Below are positions 16,062-24,335 of a DNA stretch of 38,272 bases, piece by piece. Both the position numbers and the translations under genes were made by a program. The first letter of the stretch is position 1, and every line of letters starts with the position of its first letter. Below the pieces are notes generated by a model, which saw only the letters and a list, made by a program, of their open reading frames with translations, was not told where the DNA came from and searched no databases. Origin of the DNA: an uncultured Rubrobacteraceae bacterium (GTDB lineage: Bacteria; Actinomycetota; Rubrobacteria; Rubrobacterales; Rubrobacteraceae); contig CADCVH010000044.1 of the NCBI GenBank assembly GCA_902806085.1, forward strand, positions 1 through 38,272, read 5' to 3'.

Positions 16062-16262
16062 ATGCATTATCTGTTTGATTTCTGGCTCGTTCGGGATCGG
16101 CACGAAGAGCTGCTGCGGGAAGCCGCCCGGCAGCCCCCTCGACGCCAGCATGCCAAGGGCCCATCGGCGCCGCCCTCGCTGGCCGGAGGTCGGGAGGAAA
16201 AGGTGGGGCCGCCACGGTGCTTCGGCGATCATCCGTCAGCATCCGGGCGCGGCGAAGGGTAG
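16062..16262 (+). CDS. Possible small protein
   Basis: 66 residues from ATG 16062, after a G-rich stretch (AAGGGGGAGTTGGGGTGGGGC) that could act as a ribosome site. The first 30 residues (HYLFDFWLVRDRHEELLREAAR) form a plausible amphipathic helix, and the remainder is Pro/Arg/Gly-rich and less protein-like. Its N-terminus resembles short basic-acidic proteins common in actinobacteria, but there is no firm homology. The surrounding 15906-16290 region holds nothing else I recognise. Confidence 0.35.
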   Translation: MHYLFDFWLVRDRHEELLREAARQPPRRQHAKGPSAPPSLAGGREEKVGPPRCFGDHPSASGRGEG

Positions 16263-16290
16263 GGCCGCCGCGCCCGGCCGGGGACGTTGG

Positions 16291-17637
16291 CTACCCGATC
16301 GCTATGTCCTCCTGCGGGTACTTGTAGCGGGGCGGCCTCTGGCGGACGGTCATCGCGATGATGAACGTTATGGGGCCCACGCGGCCGAGGAACATTATGA
16401 CCGCCACGAGGATCTTCCCGAACGGGGAGAGTTGGGGGGTGACGTCAAGGGAGAGGCCGGTGGTGCCGAAGGCCGAGGTGATCTCGAAGAGGGCCGGCAG
16501 CAGTTCGAGCCGCTCGGAGATCATGATGGTCAGGGTTCCGAGCACGATCAGGACGCTGGACAGGGCCAGGACGGCGAGCGCCTTGGCCACCAGCGCCCTC
16601 GGCAGTTCGCGCCAGAAGAGCGTGATCCTGTCCTGCCCCCTGACCTGGGAGGCGACGATGAGGAAGACGAGGGCCACGGTGGTGACCTTCACGCCGCCGC
16701 CGGTGGAGGTCGGGGCGGTACCTATGAACATGAGCAGCGCCTGCACCACCAGGGTGGGGTCCCGCATCTCCGGGTAGTCCACGGTGGCGAACCCGGCCGT
16801 CCGGGGCGTGATCCCCTGAAAGACGGACATGGCCGCCCGCGTGCTTGTGGGCTCCCCGCCGAGCGTGGCCGGGTTGCTCCACTCCATCAGGGCCACGCTC
16901 AGGACGCCGACCACGACGAGCACGCCGGAGGTGATCAGGACGAGCCTCGAGTGCACCGACAGCCTCCGGTCGTCCCCGTAGCGGTAGAGGTCCACGAGCA
17001 CCGGGAACCCGAGCCCGCCGAGCGTTATGACGACGACGAGGGAACCGACGACGAGCCAGTCCCCGGCGTAGGGCACGAGGCCCTCGCCGGGCAGGATCGT
17101 GAACCCCGCGTTGCAGAAGGCCATAATGGAGTGGAAGACGCCCTGAAAAGCGCTCTCGCCAAGCCCCATCCCACGCCGGAAAAACGCCGCGCCCAGCACC
17201 ACGGCCCCGACGATCTCCACCGCGAACGTGATGGCCGCTATCTGGCCGAGCAGGCGGAACGTGTTGCGCAACGAGTCGACGTTGTCCATCTCCTCGCGCA
17301 CCGCGAGCAGGCCCCGAAACCCCACCCGCTGGCCCACGAGCAGGGCGGCGATGGTGGTGACCGTCATGATCCCCAACCCCCCGAGCTGCACCAACACCAT
17401 CATCACGACCTCCCCAAACGGGGTGAAGGTGGTGGGGATGGTGACGGTCGAGAGGCCGGTAACGCTCCCGCAGCTAACCGAGACGAAAAACGCGTCGGCC
17501 CAGGAGATACCCGCCTCCGTCGAGGCGGGCAGCTTCAGCAGCAAGGTCCCGAGCGCCATCAACGCCGCGAAACCGTAGACTATGACGCGCGGGGTCGAAA
17601 ACCGCCTGGACACACCCCTCCGAGCTCTCTGTCGCAC
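16291..17637 (-). CDS. ktrB: Potassium uptake channel subunit, TrkH/KtrB family
   Basis: About 448 residues from GTG 17637. It has the fourfold repeated pore architecture of the TrkH/KtrB family, with selectivity-filter turns VTGLSTV, NAGFT, TAGFATV and TTGLSLDVT. The conserved loop GTAPTSTGGGVKVTT lies in the fourth repeat region. Such proteins move K+ with a cytoplasmic nucleotide-binding partner (KtrA/TrkA), which is not in the window. An ATG at 17661 would add eight residues, but a TATACT box lies inside that extension, so GTG 17637, 9 nt below the box, fits better. It is divergent from moaA. Confidence 0.9.
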   Translation of the reverse strand: MRQRARRGVSRRFSTPRVIVYGFAALMALGTLLLKLPASTEAGISWADAFFVSVSCGSVTGLSTVTIPTTFTPFGEVVMMVLVQLGGLGIMTVTTIAALLVGQRVGFRGLLAVREEMDNVDSLRNTFRLLGQIAAITFAVEIVGAVVLGAAFFRRGMGLGESAFQGVFHSIMAFCNAGFTILPGEGLVPYAGDWLVVGSLVVVITLGGLGFPVLVDLYRYGDDRRLSVHSRLVLITSGVLVVVGVLSVALMEWSNPATLGGEPTSTRAAMSVFQGITPRTAGFATVDYPEMRDPTLVVQALLMFIGTAPTSTGGGVKVTTVALVFLIVASQVRGQDRITLFWRELPRALVAKALAVLALSSVLIVLGTLTIMISERLELLPALFEITSAFGTTGLSLDVTPQLSPFGKILVAVIMFLGRVGPITFIIAMTVRQRPPRYKYPQEDIAIG

Positions 17638-17646
17638 GACCCCGGA

Positions 17647-17652
17647 AGTATA
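17647..17652 (-). promoter_or_regulatory. -10 box of ktrB
   Basis: TATACT on the minus strand, ending 9 nt before the GTG start at 17637. The leader would be 2-3 nt at most. Confidence 0.5.
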
Positions 17653-17703
17653 ACCGCGCATAGTCGGGACTCAGGCGGACGCGGCAGCATCCCCGAAAAG
17701 GGA

Positions 17704-17709
17704 TACAAT
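17704..17709 (+). promoter_or_regulatory. -10 box of moaA (leaderless)
   Basis: TACAAT, 7 nt before the ATG at 17717. No -35 matches TTGACA at the usual distance. The ktrB -10 box faces the other way 51 bases away. Confidence 0.65.
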
Positions 17710-17716
17710 CGACGGC

Positions 17717-18733
17717 ATGGAGAGGATGGCATCGGAGAGGAAACCTTTGACGCAGCTAACGGACAGCTACGAGCGGAAGATGGACTACCTGCGCATCTCG
17801 GTGACGGACCGCTGCAATTTCCGCTGCCAGTACTGCATGCCCGAGGACATAAAGTTCCAGGACAAGAGCCACATCCTCACCCTCGAAGAGATGCTCACGT
17901 TCGCGGAAGCGTGCCTGCAAGTCGGCGTGAACAAGGTGCGCGTGACGGGCGGCGAGCCGCTCGTGAGGCGCGGCGTCGTCAAGTTCGTCGGCTGGCTGAA
18001 AGACCTGGGCTTCGAGGAAGTCACCATGACGAGCAACGGCTACCTGCTCGAAGAGAACCTCGACGGGCTCGTCGAGGCCGGCCTCGACAGGATCAACATC
18101 TCCCTGGACACCCTCCAGCCCGAGAAGTTCCGGTTCATAACCCGCCGCGACCACTTCGAGAAGGTCTGGCGCTCGCTGATGGCCGCGCTCGAGACCCCGC
18201 TCTCCCCCGTCAAGATCAACGCCGTGGCGATGCGCGGCGTGAACGACGACGAGATCTCGGCCATGGCGAAGCTGACGCTCAAGTACCCCCTGCACGTCCG
18301 CTTCATAGAGCTCATGCCCCTAAACGGGGACACCGACGGCTCGCGCTTCCGCAAGCTCTTCGTCTCGGGGCGTGAGATCCTGGAGCGGGCCCAGGAAGAG
18401 CTGGGCGACCTCAAGCCCGTGGAGAAAGACGACCCCGCAGCCCCGGCCGACGAGTTCAAGTTCGACGGCGCCCCCGGCACCTTCGGCGTCATAACCCCCG
18501 TCTCCGAGCCCTTCTGCGCCCGCTGCAGCCGCCTCAGGCTAACCGCGGACGGCAAGATCCACCCATGCCTGCTCACCGACCTCGACGTCCCCGTGAAGGA
18601 CGCGATCAGGAGCGAGGACCCCATCCCCGCCATCCACAAGGTCCTGTGGGAGACGGCGAGGGTCAAACCCGCCGCCGGCCTCACCCTCCCCGAGGAGTCC
18701 CGCAACCGCACCATGAGCCAGATCGGCGGCTGA
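17717..18733 (+). CDS. moaA: GTP 3',8-cyclase (molybdenum cofactor biosynthesis protein A)
   Basis: 338 residues, the usual MoaA length. It makes (8S)-3',8-cyclo-7,8-dihydro-GTP in the first step of molybdopterin synthesis. The radical-SAM cluster motif is CNFRCQYC (Cys33, 37, 40), followed by the SAM-binding VTGGEPLVRR (about 76-85). The C-terminal cluster cysteines are Cys267, Cys270 and Cys284. The C-terminal di-glycine (GG at 337-338), needed to finish the reaction in known enzymes, is present. ATG 17717 follows a TACAAT box by 7 nt. No other moa genes are in the window, so it is stand-alone here. Confidence 0.96.
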   Translation: MERMASERKPLTQLTDSYERKMDYLRISVTDRCNFRCQYCMPEDIKFQDKSHILTLEEMLTFAEACLQVGVNKVRVTGGEPLVRRGVVKFVGWLKDLGFEEVTMTSNGYLLEENLDGLVEAGLDRINISLDTLQPEKFRFITRRDHFEKVWRSLMAALETPLSPVKINAVAMRGVNDDEISAMAKLTLKYPLHVRFIELMPLNGDTDGSRFRKLFVSGREILERAQEELGDLKPVEKDDPAAPADEFKFDGAPGTFGVITPVSEPFCARCSRLRLTADGKIHPCLLTDLDVPVKDAIRSEDPIPAIHKVLWETARVKPAAGLTLPEESRNRTMSQIGG

Positions 18734-18741
18734 CGCGAAAA

Positions 18742-19365
18742 CTAGACGATCCGCTCGGGGCAATGAGGTTTTCCTGGAAGAGTCAGGTTCTGCCGAGTTC
18801 TCGGTCGGTGTATAAGATCTAGGTCCGCAGGCGAAAGGTTAGAATAGTCCAAACTGACTTTACGGCCGGGAGATAACTCAATCTCACGAGGCATCTCACG
18901 CCACTCCGCCGCATCTACGAACTTGTCGCGTATCCAGTGCTTCAAGTGGTGCATACCTCTAAGCCGTATCAACGACCGCTGCTGGTCGGCGAACCACCGG
19001 GCGTTCGGAGTAAACGATGTATTAGTTACGATTATGCCGACTTGAAACGGTTGATGGCCTACTGCACCTGCAAAGTCACGGACAACGTCGGGCCCCAACT
19101 TCTTGGTCGCAGATCGGGCACGTTTAACTTGAATGGCACCAAGAAACGGTACAGGTACGGGCGTGCTAGGCCAGAAAAGTATGTCCACCCCCCCATCTCC
19201 CTGGTACACATGACCGACCTGCTTGGCCTCCATGCCCATAGCCAGCACGCGGTCCAAAACAAGTTCCTCAAACCGCTTAGGGTGCATCTCACGCCTATAC
19301 GTTGTGGAGGCCCCGGACTCACGAAGCAGTAGGTAATTTTTCCACTGCTGATCGGCATTATACAA
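18742..19365 (-). CDS. Mrr-type restriction endonuclease domain protein
   Basis: Up to 207 residues from TTG 19365. Catalytic fold marks: MHPKRFEELVLDRVLAMG, GGVDILF (Asp61) and IQVKR (Gln79-x-Lys81), the D-QxK active site of Mrr nucleases, then GIIVTNTSFTPNA. The usual winged-helix N-terminal DNA domain is missing, so it is either a minimal or 5'-truncated member. The start is uncertain; TATAAT overlaps codons 2-3, which would favour the later ATG (MHPKR, codon 27). Base composition is visibly less GC-rich than its neighbours, suggesting transfer. It sits convergent to moaA with 8 bases between stops. Confidence 0.75.
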   Translation of the reverse strand: MYNADQQWKNYLLLRESGASTTYRREMHPKRFEELVLDRVLAMGMEAKQVGHVYQGDGGVDILFWPSTPVPVPFLGAIQVKRARSATKKLGPDVVRDFAGAVGHQPFQVGIIVTNTSFTPNARWFADQQRSLIRLRGMHHLKHWIRDKFVDAAEWREMPREIELSPGRKVSLDYSNLSPADLDLIHRPRTRQNLTLPGKPHCPERIV

Positions 19366-19430
19366 GAGGACTATTCCGCCCGACCTCTTGCCCTACGATG
19401 CTAAGACTGCTCCCAGCCCATGCTGCGCGG

Positions 19431-19769
19431 CTAGTCGGGTTCTATTGTGGAGATGAGGCCCTCGTTGTTGAGGCTCTCCATGTAAAGCTCGGCGAGCTCT
19501 TTGTGGGTCTTGGTGGCGACGGCCTTGCCGTTGGTGTGGGCTTCGATCATGATGTCGACGGCCTGGCGGGTGGACATGCGCGGGATGACCTTTTGCAGGG
19601 TCGCCACGACGTGCTCCATCGGGGTGAAGTCGTCGTTGTGCAGGATCACCTTGTACGGCGGCTCCTGGGTGACGCGGCGCTCTATCTCTATACCGGGCTT
19701 GGTCTCCATGGTGGAGGCGTTGGGCCCCGTCAGTACGCTATGCAACGTCGCTGTTCCCCGCACTATCAT
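19431..19769 (-). CDS. clpS: ATP-dependent Clp protease adaptor ClpS
   Basis: 112 residues from the upstream ATG, or 92 from ATG 19709, which gives the usual family size; neither has a good ribosome site. The core PPYKVILHNDDFTPMEHVV is the ClpS signature, where the Asp pair and hydrophobic pocket hold N-terminal degron residues, followed by the helical HTNGKAVATKTHKELAEL region. It delivers N-end-rule substrates to ClpA/ClpC-ClpP. No clp protease gene lies nearby. It shares strand with acuC, 70 bases upstream. Confidence 0.92.
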   Translation of the reverse strand: MIVRGTATLHSVLTGPNASTMETKPGIEIERRVTQEPPYKVILHNDDFTPMEHVVATLQKVIPRMSTRQAVDIMIEAHTNGKAVATKTHKELAELYMESLNNEGLISTIEPD

Positions 19770-19839
19770 CTCCGGTCCGCCGTATTGGTTACCCCGCCAA
19801 AATACCGCGACATCGCCGGGTTGGCAACCCCCTTGGTCT

Positions 19840-21000
19840 CTACCGGATGGAAGGCAGCACCTCCCTAAGGACTCTCTCGGCCGTGCGTTTGTTGCCGTCG
19901 GAGATCTCGCGCGCCCGCAATCCCGCCGGGTAATCGGCCGGGTCGTCGCGCACGAGCCGGGGCAAAGCGACGGGGCTCTTACCCTCCCACCTCGCGCGCC
20001 AGCCCTCGGGCAGTTTTTCCGGGAGATCCTGGTGGGAGACTGAGGCCCACAGGGACGCCCAGGCCCTCGGGACGACGCGCCAGATGTCGTAGCCCCCGCC
20101 GCCGGTGGCGACCCAGCGCCCGCCGCAGAGCTCGTGGGCGAGGTCGTGCATCCTGGCCGGGACGTGCCCGTAGAGGCGGGTCGTGGCCGACAGGTGGCTC
20201 AAGGGGTCGAGCTTGTGGGCGTCGCAGCCGTTTTGGGAGAGGATCAGGTCCGGCCCGAAAGCGCGCAACACCTCCGGCACGACGGCCTCGAAGGTGGAGA
20301 TAAAGGAATCGTCGTCGGTGAAGGGCCGCAGGGGGACGTTGACGGAGTAGCCCCTTCCCCTGCCATGCCCCTTCTCGTCCACCTCGCCGGTCCCGGGGAA
20401 GAGGTGGCGCCCGGACTCGTGCATGGAGACGGTCAGCACGTCCGGGTCTTCGTAGAACATCCACTGCACCCCGTCGCCGTGGTGGGCGTCGGTGTCGACG
20501 TAGGCGATGCGGATGCCGGGATGCTCTTCTTTGAGGCGCGCTATGGCGACGCCGGCGTCGTTGTACACGCAGAAGCCGCTCGCCCGGGAGCGCATGGCGT
20601 GGTGCAACCCCCCGGAGACGCACATGGCGTGGGTGGCCCCGCCGCCCATCACGAGCCGGCAGGATTCCAAAACCCCGCCGACCACGCGGGCGCAGGCGGC
20701 GTGCATGTCGGGAAAGAGTGGGTTGTCTGCGGTGCCGAGCCCGAAGTCCAGAAGGTCGGAGAAGAGCGCCGCCCCCCGCCCGGCCTCCTGGACCATGCGC
20801 ACGTAGGTGAGGGTGTGGACCGTCGTGAGGTCGTCGTCGGTGGCCGGTTCCGAGGGGGTGAGCGGGTAGCCTTCGAGGAGTCCGAGGTCCTCGCAGAGCT
20901 CCAGGGTCAGGCGCAGGCGCAAGGGGTTGAAGGGGTGGTCCCCGCCAAAGCCGTAGGACTCGAGGGCTGCGTCGTGGACGATGGCGGCGGTGCCGGTCAC
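19840..21000 (-). CDS. acuC: Histone-deacetylase-family protein, AcuC type
   Basis: 386 residues from GTG 21000, whose GTGA overlaps the stop of the acuB-like gene. Class I/II HDAC fold: GLHHA (His133-134), DTDAHHGDGV with zinc Asp171 and His173, NGCDAH with zinc Asp258, and GGGGYD with Tyr302 all intact, so deacetylase activity is likely. In Bacillus, AcuC removes acetyl groups from acetyl-CoA synthetase. Here acuA, the acetyltransferase of that system, is not beside it. A longer upstream frame is only overlap with acuB and was rejected. Confidence 0.9.
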   Translation of the reverse strand: MTGTAAIVHDAALESYGFGGDHPFNPLRLRLTLELCEDLGLLEGYPLTPSEPATDDDLTTVHTLTYVRMVQEAGRGAALFSDLLDFGLGTADNPLFPDMHAACARVVGGVLESCRLVMGGGATHAMCVSGGLHHAMRSRASGFCVYNDAGVAIARLKEEHPGIRIAYVDTDAHHGDGVQWMFYEDPDVLTVSMHESGRHLFPGTGEVDEKGHGRGRGYSVNVPLRPFTDDDSFISTFEAVVPEVLRAFGPDLILSQNGCDAHKLDPLSHLSATTRLYGHVPARMHDLAHELCGGRWVATGGGGYDIWRVVPRAWASLWASVSHQDLPEKLPEGWRARWEGKSPVALPRLVRDDPADYPAGLRAREISDGNKRTAERVLREVLPSIR

Positions 21001-21635
21001 GGTTGGGGCGGCCAGAGCACCCGGTAGCCGGCCCGCCCCAGCGCGTTCGCGGCCTCCACGGGGTTTATGGTGTCCACGCGGAAGACGGCGACGCGGGACG
21101 GGGGCTTGTCCTGCTGTCGGGGGCCGGTGACGACGCTCACGATGTTTATGCCGAACTCCCCGATCAGGCCCGCCACGCCGGCTAAAGTGCCGGGGCGGTC
21201 CGGCACGACCACCTCCATCCGGCTTCCCGGCTCGTGGGCCCCAAGCATGAAGACCAGGGAGTCCATGACGTCCGAGGAGGTGACGATGCCGACCAGCTCG
21301 TCGCCTTCGAGGACGGGGAGGCAGTTGATCCCCCTCTCCCTCATCGTGTTCGCCGCGCCGTCTATGGGGTCGTCGGGCCGCGCGGTCACCACCTCGCGCG
21401 CCATGACGTCCCCAACCCGAACCTCCGCGAGCGCCGCCGCCCGCGCCGGGTCCCCGAACGCCGGCGTCGCCGAGCGCAGGTCCCGATCCGAGACGACCCC
21501 GACGAGCCGGCCGTCCTCTAACACCGGCAGGTGCCTGATGCGCCTCTCGCGGCACAGCGCGAGCGCCGCCCCCGCCGTCTCCCCCGGCGAGAGCGTCGCC
21601 ACCTCGCGGGCCATGGAGTCCCTTACTAGAAGCAT
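20997..21635 (-). CDS. acuB: CBS-pair plus ACT domain protein, AcuB-like
   Basis: 212 residues. Two CBS domains (about 5-60, beginning VRDSMAREVATLSPGETAG; 75-130, beginning VGDVMAREVVTARPDDPIDG) are followed by an ACT-like domain (about 137-205, MEVVVPDRPGTLAGVAGLIG). This order matches AcuB. Start ATG 21635, with GAGGAGAGGAGG 5 nt before it. Translation is coupled to acuC by a GTGA overlap. CBS and ACT domains bind adenine nucleotides and small metabolites, so it may report cell energy state to the deacetylase (inference). It is divergent from 21718-22092. Confidence 0.85.
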   Translation of the reverse strand: MLLVRDSMAREVATLSPGETAGAALALCRERRIRHLPVLEDGRLVGVVSDRDLRSATPAFGDPARAAALAEVRVGDVMAREVVTARPDDPIDGAANTMRERGINCLPVLEGDELVGIVTSSDVMDSLVFMLGAHEPGSRMEVVVPDRPGTLAGVAGLIGEFGINIVSVVTGPRQQDKPPSRVAVFRVDTINPVEAANALGRAGYRVLWPPQP

Positions 21636-21705
21636 CCCGACCTCCTCTCCTCCTCCCCCGGATTGTATAGCAGCCCCCCGCCCCGGGCCGTTCGCCGCGA
21701 ACTGG

Positions 21706-21711
21706 TATAAA
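21706..21711 (+). promoter_or_regulatory. -10-like box of 21718-22092 (leaderless)
   Basis: TATAAA, 6 nt before ATG 21718; the last base departs from the usual T. No ribosome site is present. Confidence 0.45.
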
Positions 21712-21717
21712 GGCGCC

Positions 21718-22092
21718 ATGGCCGAGAAACTGAACGAGCTTTTGGCGGACAAGGCCACCCTCCTCGTGACGGAGAACTTCACCGGCGTCGGCGCGGAGTG
21801 GTGGTGGGAGCGGCGCATGGGCGGCGGCATCGAAATCTGCCAGGAGCTGGACCCGCAATCCATGAGCCGCGAGGTCTCCGAAAAGACGAGCCGGGACGCT
21901 TCGGAGGTGCGCCGGGCCGTCGGGCAGAGGCTCGGGCTGGAAGACGACGAGCCCGTCGTCCTGACCTTCGAGATAGCGGGCGAGGTCACCGTGGCGGAGG
22001 CCGCCCGGATGCTGCGGGAGAGGTCTTCGAAACCCGGGGGCCTGGCCGCAGCACTCTACGCGGAGGTCGAAGAGGCCTTCGAGGGCGGGTAG
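21718..22092 (+). CDS. Hypothetical acidic protein
   Basis: 124 residues beginning MAEKLNELLADKATLLVTEN. No family recognised. It is strongly acidic, with GAEWWWERRMGGG near 25-38 and a predicted helical C-terminal half (VTVAEAARMLRERSSK). The frame is open far upstream, but the ATG here follows a TATAAA box by 6 nt and the upstream frame overlaps the acuB-like gene. It is divergent from acuB and convergent with the rhodanese gene. Confidence 0.65.
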   Translation: MAEKLNELLADKATLLVTENFTGVGAEWWWERRMGGGIEICQELDPQSMSREVSEKTSRDASEVRRAVGQRLGLEDDEPVVLTFEIAGEVTVAEAARMLRERSSKPGGLAAALYAEVEEAFEGG

Positions 22093-22098
22093 CGCCGG

Positions 22099-22118
22099 CC
22101 GCCGGATGCGACCGGCGG
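22099..22118. terminator. Hairpin between convergent genes
   Basis: CCGCCGG-ATGCGA-CCGGCGG, a perfect 7-bp stem between the stop of 21718-22092 and the stop of the rhodanese gene. It could end transcription in both directions, though no T-run follows. Confidence 0.45.
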
Positions 22119-22122
22119 GGTC

Positions 22123-22452
22123 TCAGTACCTCGCCACGGAGTCGTCCACGTCGGCGTAAGCGTCGAGGCCGCCTTCGAGGTTGGAGACGTAGTGGAAACC
22201 GGCCCGGTTCAGGGCCTGGGTGACGTGGGCGCTGCGGGCGCCGTGGTGGCAGATCACGACGGTCTCGGCGCCGGGGTCAAGCTCGCCGAAGCGCTCCTCT
22301 ATCTCGGAGAGCGGGACGAGGGTGGAGCCTTCTATTCTGGCGAGGTCGTACTCCCACCGCTCGCGGACGTCTAGCAACACGGGGCTGTCCCCCGCGTCCA
22401 GACGCTCCTTGAGCTCGCGCGGGCTTATGTTCTCGTAGTCCGCCTCCCGCAT
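22123..22452 (-). CDS. Rhodanese-like domain protein
   Basis: 109 residues, a single rhodanese domain: ISPRELKERLDAGDSPVLLDVR opens it, and the active-site loop VVICHHGARS carries the catalytic Cys (about residue 71). The substrate may be sulfane sulfur or a redox partner. It starts 4 bases after the Dabb stop, so the two genes are coupled. Confidence 0.9.
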   Translation of the reverse strand: MREADYENISPRELKERLDAGDSPVLLDVRERWEYDLARIEGSTLVPLSEIEERFGELDPGAETVVICHHGARSAHVTQALNRAGFHYVSNLEGGLDAYADVDDSVARY

Positions 22453-22456
22453 GGCC

Positions 22457-22747
22457 CTAGAACCCGTAGTCCGCGACGATGCGGCCGGTCGTGGTCGCGT
22501 TCAGCTTCTCGACGACCGCGAGGTGCGCCGGATGCCCCATGTACACCTGCAGGCCCGCCGCGTCCTCGAACCGGGCGAAGAGCGCGTGGGTGTACTCGCC
22601 GGCCCGACCGCTAAAGTCTTCCCCCACCGACAGGTCCACCACGCCGGGAACCTCGTCCTTCAAGCCCCGGATCGAGGCCAGCAAATCCTCGACCTCCCCC
22701 GCCGAAGCCTCCTCACTGACGGCGAAAAATACCAGGTGGTCGACCAT
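22457..22747 (-). CDS. Stress-responsive A/B barrel (Dabb) domain protein
   Basis: 96 residues from ATG 22747 (GGAGG 5 nt before; a GTG three bases earlier is too close to it). MVDHLVFFAVSEEASAGEVE and YTHALFARFEDAAGLQVYMGHP are the dimeric alpha-beta barrel pattern of the Dabb family. Members bind or transform small aromatic or heme-like ligands, but no ligand can be named. It overlaps no gene and leads directly into the rhodanese gene. Confidence 0.88.
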   Translation of the reverse strand: MVDHLVFFAVSEEASAGEVEDLLASIRGLKDEVPGVVDLSVGEDFSGRAGEYTHALFARFEDAAGLQVYMGHPAHLAVVEKLNATTTGRIVADYGF

Positions 22748-22832
22748 CACGTCCTCCTTCTCTAGATCTCCGGCGGCTAGTCTAACAACGTGCCTCGTCC
22801 CGGTCAGCGCCAGCCCGGAGCAAACCTGGAGC

Positions 22833-23264
22833 CTAAGCCTGGAGAATCCTCCGATCGGACTCGTCTATTCTGTAGTCGTTGATCGAGGCGTCGCGACGCT
22901 TCATCAGGCCGTGGGCGTCGAACTCCCATAACTCGTTGCCGTGAGAACGCCACCACTGGCCGCTCTCGTCCCGGCTCTCGTACTCGAAGCGGACCGCGAT
23001 GCGGTTCTCGGTGAAGCACCACAGGTTCTTCTCGAGGCGATAGTCGAGCTCGCGTTCCCACTTGCGCGTCAGGAACTCGACTATGGCCTCCCGGCCCTCG
23101 AAGAACTCGTCGCGGTTGCGCCACTTCGAGTCCTCGGTGTAGGCGAGGGCGACCTTCTCCGGATCGCGGGTGTTCCATCCATCCTGGGCCGCCTTGACCT
23201 TTTGCCTCGCGGTCTCCTCGTCGAACGGCGGCATCGGCGGTCTCGTCTGCTGGTCCACGTGCAT
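22833..23264 (-). CDS. NTF2-like protein, DUF1348 family
   Basis: 143 residues with the SnoaL/NTF2-like cone fold: [19 protein letters not shown] opens, then [35 protein letters not shown] and [15 protein letters not shown]. The match to the YesE/DUF1348 type is clear, but function is unknown. Start ATG 23264, with AAGAGAAGGGG just before. Confidence 0.85.
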   Translation of the reverse strand: MHVDQQTRPPMPPFDEETARQKVKAAQDGWNTRDPEKVALAYTEDSKWRNRDEFFEGREAIVEFLTRKWERELDYRLEKNLWCFTENRIAVRFEYESRDESGQWWRSHGNELWEFDAHGLMKRRDASINDYRIDESDRRILQA

Positions 23265-23310
23265 CCCCTTCTCTTCGTTCTCTCACGATCTTTTCACAAA
23301 ACGACCGCCT

Positions 23311-24216
23311 TTACCCGGGCGATTTCTCCGCGCGGCGCGGCGTGCGGTTTACCAGGTAGATGCCGGAGACGACGAGGGCGGCGCCGACGAGGAGCGGGGG
23401 GCCGAGGGCTTCGTCCAGTAGGAGCGCCCCGATCACGACCGCCGCGAGCGGCACGACGAAGATGTAGGAGGCGACCCGGCTCGCCTCCCCCGCCCGCACG
23501 AGCCCGAAGAAGAGCAGCCACGCCAGCCCCGTGCCGACGAACGCCGAGTACAGGACGCTTGAGATCAGGGGCCCCGTCCAGGAGATCTCCGACGGGCTCT
23601 CCAGCGCGAGCCCGAGCCCCGTGAGCGCGACGCCGCCCGCGAGGAACGGCATGGCCACGGCCCAGAGGGTCGAGATCCTGGCCTCGTACTTCTTGAAGCC
23701 CACGGTCCCGAGCGCCCAGAACAGCGCCGAGGCCACCCCGCAAGCCACCCCCAAGGGCGTAACGTCCCCCGCGCCCCCGAGAAGCCCCGCCGAGCTGACC
23801 GCCACGATCCCGGCGAAGCCGAGCAAGAGGCCTAAGACCTTCATCGGCGTCAAAGACTCGCCCAGGATCGCCCACGCAAAGACCCCGACGAGGATGGGCT
23901 GCAGGTAGATCAGGACGGCCGCCGTCCCAGACGGCAAGTACAGCAAGGCGAACGTCTGAAACCCGACGAACAGGACCACGTTGAACACCGCCAGAAACCC
24001 GAACACCCGCCAGTCGCGCCGGAAGTTCAGATCGCCGCCCCTCACGGACGCGACGGCGGTCAGCAGCACCCCCGCCAGCAACGTCCGACCGCCGACAAAC
24101 AGCACCGGCGGGGCATCTTCCAGCCCGATCTTCACCACGGAGAACGAAGAAGCCCAGGCGATCACGAGCACCGCGAACGCCAGGGCGCCGAAGCGCCGCT
24201 TGCCGAAGAGCCTCAA
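23311..24216 (-). CDS. EamA/DMT-family transporter
   Basis: 301 residues, ten membrane segments in two EamA repeats: LVIAWASSFSVVKIGLEDAPP begins the first, and LGVACGVASALFWALGTVGF the second. These export amino acids, metabolites or drugs; no substrate can be inferred. Start TTG 24216. The C-terminus (RTPRRAEKSPG) is cytosolic and basic. Its neighbours give no substrate hint. Confidence 0.88.
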   Translation of the reverse strand: MRLFGKRRFGALAFAVLVIAWASSFSVVKIGLEDAPPVLFVGGRTLLAGVLLTAVASVRGGDLNFRRDWRVFGFLAVFNVVLFVGFQTFALLYLPSGTAAVLIYLQPILVGVFAWAILGESLTPMKVLGLLLGFAGIVAVSSAGLLGGAGDVTPLGVACGVASALFWALGTVGFKKYEARISTLWAVAMPFLAGGVALTGLGLALESPSEISWTGPLISSVLYSAFVGTGLAWLLFFGLVRAGEASRVASYIFVVPLAAVVIGALLLDEALGPPLLVGAALVVSGIYLVNRTPRRAEKSPG

Positions 24217-24335
24217 ACTAGGTCGCTGTCGTACGGTACGGAGACGTCAAAGCCCAATGAGCTTACTACGCAACACCGAACCGGTCCGGGCCCGCGATCT
24301 GCCGATCTACCCTACCGCGGGCCCTCTTCGTTTCC

